This document shows positions 33,838 through 41,372 of a stretch of 64,000 nucleotides of DNA, one piece after another (position 1 is the first letter of the stretch; each line of letters opens with the position of its first letter). This DNA comes from JACDAN01 sp963827705 (GTDB taxonomy: Bacteria > Actinomycetota > Thermoleophilia > Gaiellales > Gaiellaceae). A program made the translations under genes and the position numbers. Location: NCBI GenBank assembly GCA_963827705.1, contig CAWHBN010000001.1, positions 62,001-126,000 of the forward strand. The letters are read 5' to 3'. The notes under the pieces are model-generated. The model was given only the letters and a program-made list of their open reading frames with translations. It did not search any database and was not told where the DNA came from.

Positions 33838-35432
33838 TAGCTTCGTCTCTCGACGACGATGTGCGTCAGCGCCTCGAGCTCCGGGCAGTGAGCGGTCCGC
33901 CCGAGGTGCGAGCGCGCCTCGGCGGCGTAGCGCAGTGCGATCTCGCGGGCCTGTTCCAGCGCGCCCGTCTGGGCGACGCGGATGAGCGCGCCCTCGAGCG
34001 GCCCGCCGGCGAGCGCCTCGCGCACGACCGGGTCTTCACGGGCGGCGAAGATCAGCGGCAAGGTCGGCGTGCCTTCCCGGAGGTCGTTCCCGGCGAGCTT
34101 CCCGGTCTCGATCGTCGTGCCTGTGCAGTCGAGGATGTCGTCGGCGATCTGGAACGCGATCCCCAGCGCGAGCCCGAAGCGGCCGATCGCCTCGTCGCGG
34201 CTGCCGAGCAGGCACGCGGCGCGGAAGAGCTCGGCCGTCTTCAGCGTGCAGCGCCGGAGGTACTCCTCCTCGGTCGTTTCCGGCTTGTGCGCCTGCCCGT
34301 GCTGAATCGCCTCGCCACGGACGAGGGCGAGCGCAGCGGCGGCAAGCAGCTGCACGCCCTCCTCGTCTCCGGTCGAGGACAGCTCGGAGAACGCCCGCGC
34401 GTACAGATAGTCGCCCGTCGTGCGCGCGCCGACCGAGCCGTGCGTGCGCCACGCGGTTTCGTGACCGCGGCGCAGCGCAGCCCGGTCGATCATGTCATCG
34501 TGGACGAGGCTCGCCATGTGGACGAGCTCGACCGCGGCTCCGGCCGGCACCGGGTCGCGGCCGTCCCGGGCGGTGAGGAAGACGAGCAGCGGCCGCAACC
34601 GCTTCCCGCCGGCGGCGAGCGCCTGGGCACCGGCGTCGGCGACCGTGCCTGGATGGCTCGCGACGGACTCGCGGAGACGATCCTCCAGCGCCGCCATGTA
34701 GGCGTCGAGCCCGGGAGCCTCCTCGACGGCGGCGAGCGCCGGGCGGTTCATCTGCGCCTCCCCGACGACGAGGACGACGATGCCGCCTCCCAGCAGGCGG
34801 TGCGCCGCCGGGTGGAAGCCCGCCGCGCGAACACGTTCGGTGAGCTCGGCCGGGCCTGGGAATCGACGCACGCTCGCAGGAAGGTAGCCGTACGCGGCGC
34901 CGCCGGGGATCACCTTGCCGGCCAAGGGGACGAGCACGTCGAACCACGCCCTGTAGAAGAGGGCCAGCGGGCCTTTCGGCCGCACGATCTCAAGGATCGC
35001 CAGCCTGCCGCCCGACTTGAGCACCCGCCTGAGCTCGCGGAGCGAGAGGTCGAGATCGTCGACGTTTCGCACGCCGAAGCCGACCGTCGCCGTGTCGAAA
35101 GAGCCGTTCCCGAAAGGCAGGTGCAGCAGGTCACCCTCGACCCACTCGATATCGGACGACTTGCGACGAGCTCGTTCGAGCATCGCCTCGGAGAAGTCGA
35201 GGCCGGTCACGGTCCCGCCCGCCGACCTGGCGGCCAGCGCGAGGTCGCCGGTCCCGCAGCAGGCGTCGAGCACCCGGTCGCCCTGCGCGACCACGGCGTC
35301 GGCGGCGAGCCGCCGCCAACGCCGGTCTAGGCCGGCCGTCATCGCGTGGTTCATGGTGTCGTAGACCGGTGCGATCCGGTCGAACATCGTCCGGACGCCT
35401 TCGGCCGGGAAATGGCCGGTCCGCGCCGTCAC
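33837..35432 (-). CDS. MenG methyltransferase fused to polyprenyl diphosphate synthase
   Basis: 531 residues with no stop between two domains. Residues about 1-225 are a UbiE/MenG demethylmenaquinone methyltransferase (MFDRIAPVYDTMNHAM, VLDACCGTGDLAL, GFGVRNVDDL). From the Met encoded at 34751 on it is a polyprenyl diphosphate synthase with HDDMID and DDILD, the two Asp-rich motifs. In other bacteria these are neighbouring genes. The fusion would link side-chain synthesis and the last menaquinone methylation. GTG 35432 lies 6 nt before the end of qcrC. The visible sequence supports a fusion, but a missing base at the junction cannot be excluded. Confidence 0.83.
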   Translation of the reverse strand: MTARTGHFPAEGVRTMFDRIAPVYDTMNHAMTAGLDRRWRRLAADAVVAQGDRVLDACCGTGDLALAARSAGGTVTGLDFSEAMLERARRKSSDIEWVEGDLLHLPFGNGSFDTATVGFGVRNVDDLDLSLRELRRVLKSGGRLAILEIVRPKGPLALFYRAWFDVLVPLAGKVIPGGAAYGYLPASVRRFPGPAELTERVRAAGFHPAAHRLLGGGIVVLVVGEAQMNRPALAAVEEAPGLDAYMAALEDRLRESVASHPGTVADAGAQALAAGGKRLRPLLVFLTARDGRDPVPAGAAVELVHMASLVHDDMIDRAALRRGHETAWRTHGSVGARTTGDYLYARAFSELSSTGDEEGVQLLAAAALALVRGEAIQHGQAHKPETTEEEYLRRCTLKTAELFRAACLLGSRDEAIGRFGLALGIAFQIADDILDCTGTTIETGKLAGNDLREGTPTLPLIFAAREDPVVREALAGGPLEGALIRVAQTGALEQAREIALRYAAEARSHLGRTAHCPELEALTHIVVERRS

Positions 35433-35437
35433 CGAAT

Positions 35438-36262
35438 CTACCCGGGGCCCTTGGAGGCCTCGAGGAAGGCCGCGATCTGCCCCAGCTGCTCCTCGCTCAG
35501 CGTCTCGCCGTAGACCGGCATCACCTGGTTGCCGAACTCCCGCGGGTTGGCGATGTACGCCTCCAGCCGCGCCGCGTCCATCTCGTTTCCGATCTCGGAC
35601 AGATCGGGTGCGCCGAGGTTCGCGACGCCCGAGCCCAGGTAGATGTGGCAGTTCGTGCAGCCGGACTCGGCGAAGAGCTGGGCGCCCTCCTGCGCCTCCC
35701 CCTCCGGAATGTTGTTCTCCTCGATCCAGCGCGCCACGTCGCCCGTCGCTCCGGTGCCCTCCTCCGCGACCGCACCCTTGTAGGTCAGGACGCCCATCGT
35801 GACCACGGTGAGGAGCGCCGCGATCACGGCCACAGGCCGCCGGGAGAGCCGCCGCTCCTGCCGCCTGTCGAGGAACGGAAGCGCCAGCAGCAGGATCAAC
35901 GCGATCGTCGGAATCCCGACCGTGCCGAGCACGACCGAGTCCGGCCACTTGAAGATCCGGAGCAGGTAGAAGAGGAAGTAGAAGTACCAGTCGGGCCGCG
36001 GGATGAAGCTCGTGGTGCCGGGGTCGGCCTTCTCCTCGTAGAGCACGCCGAGCCGCCCTGAGCCCGACGCACCTTCCGGATCCGTCGCCTCCTCGGCCGT
36101 GAAGTACCACACGCAGGCGAGCCCGACGATGACCGTGACCACGACGAGGCTCATGACCACGTCGTGGAACATCGCGTACGGGTGGAACTGCTTCCCGCGG
36201 GTCTCGACGTCCTCCTTGTAGCGTTTGAACTGCGCGCGGCGTTCGTCGGTCGCGCTACTCAC
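35438..36262 (-). CDS. qcrC: Menaquinol-cytochrome c reductase, cytochrome b C-terminal + cytochrome c subunit
   Basis: 274 residues. The GTG with GGAGG 8 nt upstream is chosen. The N-terminal half has subunit-IV-type helices (FHDVVMSLVVVTVIVGLACVWYF, DWYFYFLFYLLRIFKWPDSVVLG), and the C-terminal half is a cytochrome c domain with CTNCH and the Met ligand region NQVMPVYG. This is the Bacillus-type QcrC arrangement. It passes electrons from menaquinol to a terminal oxidase. It overlaps the qcrB stop by 8 nt. Confidence 0.88.
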   Translation of the reverse strand: MSSATDERRAQFKRYKEDVETRGKQFHPYAMFHDVVMSLVVVTVIVGLACVWYFTAEEATDPEGASGSGRLGVLYEEKADPGTTSFIPRPDWYFYFLFYLLRIFKWPDSVVLGTVGIPTIALILLLALPFLDRRQERRLSRRPVAVIAALLTVVTMGVLTYKGAVAEEGTGATGDVARWIEENNIPEGEAQEGAQLFAESGCTNCHIYLGSGVANLGAPDLSEIGNEMDAARLEAYIANPREFGNQVMPVYGETLSEEQLGQIAAFLEASKGPG

Positions 36263-37070
36263 TTCGCGGCCTCCCCCCACGCGGGCGAGGGCTGAGCAGC
36301 CCGCCGTCGCCGGTCGGCTGCGGCTCGGGCCGTTCCCGCCCGGCCTCCTCTTCCGACCACGGCGGCGAGACGACACCGAGCCGGACGACGAGGTAGAGGT
36401 GCAGGAAGATCAGGCCGATGAGCGCCCCGGGGAGAAGGAGCATGTGCGTGGCGTAAAAGATCGTCAGCGTGTTCCCGCCGATCTCGTCACCCCCACGTAA
36501 GAACTGCGCGAGGAACGGGCCGACGAACGGCCCCGTCCCGTTCAGGTTGATGCCGACCTCGGTCGCCCAGTACGCCGTTTGATCCCACGGGAGCAGGTAC
36601 CCCGTAAAGCCCATGAGCAGCGCCAGCGGCAGGATCAGGACGCCGACGATCCAGTTCAGCTCACGCGGGTACTTGTAGGCCCCGAACAGGAACACGCGGC
36701 CCATGTGGAGGAAGAGCAGGATGATGAAGACGCTCGCGCCCCACCGGTGCATCCCGCGAACGAGCCAGCCCAGCGTCACGTCGTGCGTGATGTGGCGGAT
36801 CGACTCGTAGGCCTCGTCCGGCGTCGGCTTGTAGTACATCGCCAGGATTACGCCCGTCCCCAGCTGGACGAGAAATGCCGTCAGCGTCGCGGAGCCGAGC
36901 GTCTGGAACCAGTTGATGTCGGAAGGGACCTTCCTGAAGAGGAAGTACTTGACGCCGCCGGCGACCCCCGACCGCTCCTCCAGCCAATTGACTGGGGCCA
37001 TCACGATCTGGCCGACCTTGGCCATGATCCCCTTGTTGCGGTGCCTGCTCGGAGGGGGGACGACGGCCAC
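36255..37070 (-). CDS. qcrB: Menaquinol-cytochrome c reductase, cytochrome b6-type subunit
   Basis: 271 residues (GTG). Four helices of the cytochrome b6 type carry haem ligands in HRWGASVFIILLFLHMGR and ATHMLLLPGALIGLIFLHLYLV. GFTGYLLPWDQTAYWA is the quinol-oxidising site region. The last ~40 residues are a hydrophilic Pro/Arg-rich tail. It forms the membrane core with QcrA and QcrC. Confidence 0.9.
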   Translation of the reverse strand: MAVVPPPSRHRNKGIMAKVGQIVMAPVNWLEERSGVAGGVKYFLFRKVPSDINWFQTLGSATLTAFLVQLGTGVILAMYYKPTPDEAYESIRHITHDVTLGWLVRGMHRWGASVFIILLFLHMGRVFLFGAYKYPRELNWIVGVLILPLALLMGFTGYLLPWDQTAYWATEVGINLNGTGPFVGPFLAQFLRGGDEIGGNTLTIFYATHMLLLPGALIGLIFLHLYLVVRLGVVSPPWSEEEAGRERPEPQPTGDGGLLSPRPRGGRPRSE

Positions 37071-37075
37071 GAGCT

Positions 37076-37996
37076 CTAGTACTCCAGGTCTTTGGGCTGG
37101 ATGGGGTACAGAAACGCGGAGAGGCCGTCGACGTGCTCGCCCGGCCCCTGCTTCTGATACGCGATGATCTTGGCGTCCGCCCCCTTGCCCTCGACCTCGC
37201 CGACGCTGTATGGCAGGAGCAGCTTGAGATTGCCGCCGGAGATCTCGAACGTGTAACGGTCGAGGGCGCGAACGGGCGGCCCGGCGATCCGGTTGCCCTC
37301 GAGGTCGTACGCGCCGCCGTGGCAGGGGCAGCTGAAGTTCGCAGGCTGGACCGGGGTCACCGTCAATTCGCCCCCCTCGGTCTCACTCTCGACCGTCTCG
37401 GCGCGCTCGTCCTCGCGGGGGCCGCCGGCTTGGACCGGGCAGCCGAGGTGGACGCAGCGGTTGGAGAGGATGGTCATGTTCGGGGTGCCGTCCACGTCGC
37501 CGTTGGACCGGACGAACGCGGTCCGCCTCGACACCTCGCCCGAGCCCGGGTCGAGCAGGAACGTCGACTCACGCCACTCGTTCTCCGGGTAGAGGTCCAG
37601 CGGCCCGAGGTCGGCCGGCTCCAGGTCCACTTTCTCGAAGGCCGGCAGGACGGCGAAGCCGAGGACCGGGAGCGTGACGATGCCCGCGATGACCGCACCG
37701 AGACCGAGCGTCGTCAGCTCGAGAAAGACGTTCCGCGGGTACTTCTCCTGCTCCGGCCCGTCGTCGGCGACGGCCGGAGCTTCGGGCTCGGGCCCGGGAG
37801 CCGGCTCGCGATCGGGCGCCATCACGTCGCGGGCCCAGAGGAAGCCGAAGATCACCGTGATGATCACGCCGGCGATGAGGGCGGGCCTGCTGACGACGAG
37901 CCCTACGAGGACACAGGCGATGCCGACGGCGAACCCGACCGGCCAGATGCTCGGCGATGGCAGATGCGGCTTGTTGTCTCCGCCGTGCGGATCCAG
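37076..37996 (-). CDS. qcrA: Rieske iron-sulfur subunit of the menaquinol-cytochrome c reductase
   Basis: 306 residues if it starts at CTG 37996, which has AGGAGG 7 nt upstream; GTG 37867 would cut the first helices. The N-terminus then reads DPHGGDNKPHLPSPSIWPVG, followed by two membrane helices, a linker, a third helix (GLGAVIAGIVTLPVLGFAVLPAF), and the Rieske cluster motifs CVHLGCP and CPCHGGAYD. It is first in the qcrABC-menG-ubiA operon, and a TAGACT box lies further upstream. Confidence 0.88.
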   Translation of the reverse strand: MDPHGGDNKPHLPSPSIWPVGFAVGIACVLVGLVVSRPALIAGVIITVIFGFLWARDVMAPDREPAPGPEPEAPAVADDGPEQEKYPRNVFLELTTLGLGAVIAGIVTLPVLGFAVLPAFEKVDLEPADLGPLDLYPENEWRESTFLLDPGSGEVSRRTAFVRSNGDVDGTPNMTILSNRCVHLGCPVQAGGPREDERAETVESETEGGELTVTPVQPANFSCPCHGGAYDLEGNRIAGPPVRALDRYTFEISGGNLKLLLPYSVGEVEGKGADAKIIAYQKQGPGEHVDGLSAFLYPIQPKDLEY

Positions 37997-38092
37997 TTCG
38001 AGCCCTCCTCGCTCTCGTCCGCGGCGAGTCTACGAGACGGATTACAGCGGCGCGCAGCTCTCGGTGTCAACGACGCAACAAACGCTGCAAGT

Positions 38093-40543
38093 TCAGTCTG
38101 GGGAGAGCGCGAGGTCGACGGCGTCCTCCAGCGAGAGCAGCCGGCCGGCTTCGCGTCCCGCTTCGAGCTCGGCGTCGGCGTGGGCGAAAACCATCCGCTC
38201 GTACTGCTCCCGCTCGTTTTCCCACTGGCCGATCGCGCCGCGCTCCTCCTCGGCCTCGACTGCACCCCAGAGCTGTCCCGCCCGTTCGCCATGTCCTCGC
38301 TCTGCCTCGAGTGCCGCGAGCATTGCCAGTCCGTATACGAGGAGCTGCCGGTCGCGGAGCGGCAGGAGGACGGCAAGCCCGTCTCGGATCCAGCCCTCGG
38401 CATCCTCCGAGCGACCTGCCTCGACGGCCAACTCGGCGAGGTCGAGAAGCCGCCCGCCCTGCCACCAGGTGAAGCCAACCTCAGCGGCAACCTCGACTGA
38501 TTGCTCGAGGAGCTCGATGGCCTGGTCGGTGTTCCCCTCCTCGAAGGCGATCGATCCGAGGGTTGACAACGCAAATGCCTCCTCCCGCCGCGCCCCGAGC
38601 CCTGCAGCCATCGAACGTGCCTCCTCCGTTAGCACTCGGCCTCGCTCGAGATCTCCGATGCGGACGGCGTCGACTGCCAGGCGGTGGAGCATGTGTGCGA
38701 CGCCCAGCTCGTCTCCGAGGCTCCGGTAGAGGGCCAGACTCTCCTCGTAGAGGGCCATCCCCCGATCGAACTGACCGAGGATGTAGACCGCGCCGCCGTG
38801 GTCGCGCAGCGCGTCGGCACGAAGGCCCTGATCCACGTTGCCGGCGCCGGCGAGCAAGGCCCCGAACCACTGGTCGCCTTCGAATGGAGCCTCGGAGACC
38901 CAGAAGCGTGCAAGCGCGACGGCCAGCCGCAGCCCGAGCTCGATCTCGCGATTGTCGACGGCCCATTGGAGCGCGCCGCGGAGATTCGCCTGCTCCAGCC
39001 GGGCGATTTCCGGAGCATCTGGACCATCGTCGTCGCTGCCGAGCTTCGCTGACTGAGCGACGGCCAGGAAGTGCTCAGCGTGCCTCCGTTTGACCTCGCC
39101 GTCCTCGCCGGCTTCGCTCAGTCGTTCCGCCGCGAACTCGTGGATCGTCTCCAGCATCCCGAAGCGTCCACTCCCCCAGCGGCGAACGAGGCTCTTGTTG
39201 GTCAGCGACTGCAGGACGTCGAGATCGACGCCGCCGACCGGCGACACAGCACCAAGGTCGAAGCTGCCCGCGAACACCGCGAGCGAGCGGAAGGCGCGCT
39301 GCTCCTCCTCGGTCAGGAGCTCGTAGCTCCACTCGATCGCCGCGCGAAGCGTTCGTTGCCGTTCCGGGACATCCCGCGCGCCGCCGGTCAGGAGCGGAAG
39401 CGCGCGCTCGAGCCGCGAAGCCAGGTCCTCCGCCGACAGGACGGACACTCGTGCGGCTGCGAGCTCGAGCGCGAGCGGAAGGCCATCGAGGCGGCGGCAG
39501 ATCTCGCCCACCGCCGGGCTCGCCGAGAACCCGGGGTCGACTGCTCGAGCCCGCTCCAGGAAGAGGGTGATCGCGTCGTCGTCGGGCAGCGGGTCGACAG
39601 GAAACCGCTGCTCGCCGGCGAGGTTGAGCGGCTCGCGGCTGGTCGCGAGCATCTTTACGCCGCTCGTCTCACGAAGCAGCGCGGCGAGGCCCGGCGCGGC
39701 CGCGAGGACCTGCTCGAGGTTGTCGAGGAGCAGAAGGGCCTTGCGGCCGCGAAGGAACTCAGCCGCCCCGTCCCTGGCCCCGACGTTCTGCGCGATCGTC
39801 GACTCGACGAGACGCGAGTCTGCGACGGCTTGGAGGGGCACCCAGAAGACACCACCCTCGAAGTCCTCGACTGCCTCGGCGGCAAGCTGGAGGGCTAGAC
39901 GGGTCTTCCCCGAGCCGCCTGGGCCGACGAGCGTTACGAGTCGGTTCCCGCGAAGAAGCGCGCCGGCCTCCGCGAGCTCGCTGTCCCTGCCGACCAGCGG
40001 CGTCGGCTGTACGGGCAGATTCGTCTGGTGGAGCGTCTTGAGGGCCGGGAACTCTCCAGAGCCGAGTTGGAACAAGCGCTGCGGCGCGGACAGGTCCTTG
40101 AGTCGATGCTCGCCGAGGTCCTGGAGCTCGAACGCCTCGTCCAGGAGGTCACGGGTCGTCTGCGAGAGCACGACCTGGCCGCCGTGCCCCGCGGACATCA
40201 CCCGAGCCGCCCGATGCACGTCCATCCCGATGTAGCCGGTGTCCGCCAGGAGTGGCTCACCCGTGTGGATCCCCATCCGCACACGAAGCCCGGTGTCCGC
40301 AAGTGCCTCCTGCGCTGAGGAGGCGGCGGCGACCGCGTCCGAGGCTCGGGCGAACGAGACGAAGAAGGCGTCGCCCTGCGTGTCGACTTCGACGCCACTG
40401 TGCTCCTCGATCGCCTTGCGGACGACGCGGTGGTGCTCGGCCAAGACCTCCGCGTAGCCTTCCCCCAACTCGTCGAGCAGCCGCGTGGAGCCCTCGATGT
40501 CCGTGAAGAGGAATGTGACGGTTCCGGTCGGCAGCTCCCGCAC
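38093..40543 (-). CDS. Class III nucleotide cyclase + NB-ARC ATPase + TPR protein (paralogue 1)
   Basis: 816 residues. Residues about 8-170 form a class III adenylate/guanylate cyclase domain (FLFTDIEGSTRLLDELG, HSGVEVDTQGDAFFVSF, RMGIHTGEP). Next is an AfsR/NB-ARC-like ATPase (LVTLVGPGGSGKTRLALQ, ALLLLDNLEQVL, TSREPLNLAGEQ) and a C-terminal helical TPR-like region. It is a one-protein signalling unit of unknown input. Two paralogues follow on the same strand. The GTG lies at 40543; no promoter was clear. Confidence 0.85.
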   Translation of the reverse strand: MRELPTGTVTFLFTDIEGSTRLLDELGEGYAEVLAEHHRVVRKAIEEHSGVEVDTQGDAFFVSFARASDAVAAASSAQEALADTGLRVRMGIHTGEPLLADTGYIGMDVHRAARVMSAGHGGQVVLSQTTRDLLDEAFELQDLGEHRLKDLSAPQRLFQLGSGEFPALKTLHQTNLPVQPTPLVGRDSELAEAGALLRGNRLVTLVGPGGSGKTRLALQLAAEAVEDFEGGVFWVPLQAVADSRLVESTIAQNVGARDGAAEFLRGRKALLLLDNLEQVLAAAPGLAALLRETSGVKMLATSREPLNLAGEQRFPVDPLPDDDAITLFLERARAVDPGFSASPAVGEICRRLDGLPLALELAAARVSVLSAEDLASRLERALPLLTGGARDVPERQRTLRAAIEWSYELLTEEEQRAFRSLAVFAGSFDLGAVSPVGGVDLDVLQSLTNKSLVRRWGSGRFGMLETIHEFAAERLSEAGEDGEVKRRHAEHFLAVAQSAKLGSDDDGPDAPEIARLEQANLRGALQWAVDNREIELGLRLAVALARFWVSEAPFEGDQWFGALLAGAGNVDQGLRADALRDHGGAVYILGQFDRGMALYEESLALYRSLGDELGVAHMLHRLAVDAVRIGDLERGRVLTEEARSMAAGLGARREEAFALSTLGSIAFEEGNTDQAIELLEQSVEVAAEVGFTWWQGGRLLDLAELAVEAGRSEDAEGWIRDGLAVLLPLRDRQLLVYGLAMLAALEAERGHGERAGQLWGAVEAEEERGAIGQWENEREQYERMVFAHADAELEAGREAGRLLSLEDAVDLALSPD

Positions 40544-40594
40544 AGCCGTCCAAGTGAAGCGCCTTGGGGGCGAGAGTTCCAGTCCAGAGAGAGG

Positions 40595-41296
40595 CTAGGG
40601 CGCCCGCGCTGCCTCCGCGCGGTAGTGGCGCCAGCGACGGATGACCCAGACCGTCCCGACCAGCGCGTTGGCGCGGATGAGAAGGCCGTAGGCGACGTTG
40701 AAGGTCGTCAGCTCCGCCCCGGTCGGCCGGCCGATCCACTCGTCGGTCGCGGGCCAGCCGGAGTCCCATCCGTCTCCGGCCAGGCCGCGCGCGATCACGA
40801 TCGCCCATCCGTACGTGGAGTCCCACGCCGCGTGCAGAGCGACAACGCCTGCGAACGTCCAGACGACTGGGGAGATCGGCGCGAAGCCGCCGCCACACCA
40901 GGCGGCGAAGATCGCGCCGCCGAGCAGGGAGGTCCAGGTCAGATGACCGAAAGGCGAGACGACGGCCCGCTGTGTCTCTACTCGAAAAGGCCGACGGCGA
41001 CGAACGTCCCAGCCGCGTTCGGCAGGAAGTACGTGTCCGTTACCCCGCGAACACGGTTCCCAGAAGGCCGCCGCCGAGGAAGTCGACGATCACATGCTCC
41101 ACCCTCAGATAGCCGTCGCCCGTTCGCGCCAGCGCGAAGAGGACGAGCGAGACGGGAACGAGAAAGCTGCCCAGCAGGACGACGTTCGGGATCAGGTGGT
41201 CGAGGTCGGTAAGGCCGGTGGCGACTGCGGTGACGAGCCAGATCGCGGCCCCGACGACCAGAACCCACGCCCAGAGCCAAAGAGGGCATCGGACAT
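40595..41296 (-). pseudogene. Decayed PrsW-type intramembrane protease
   Basis: Pieces of one membrane protein lie in different frames. The first is WLWAWVLVVGAAIWLVTAVATG followed by LLGSFLVPVSLVLFALA; after a shift at about 41040 comes DTYFLPNAAGTFVAVGLFE with a stop. Then, in another frame, come RAVVSPFGHLTWTSLLGGAIFAAW and the PrsW motif HAAWDST, ending at 40595. The middle region with the EExxK motif is missing, so about 80-100 residues seem deleted as well as frameshifted. That is more than sequence error alone would explain. Confidence 0.68.
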
Positions 41297-41372
41297 GGAG
41301 TCACGGCACGCCGCGCGGCGGCGTCCCTCGTCATCCCAACCGGACGATCTGGGCCGACGCTGCTAGCGCAGG

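Noticed and set aside
33861..35330. 489-codon plus-strand frame
   Set aside because: It is antisense to the MenG-synthase fusion and has shadow composition.
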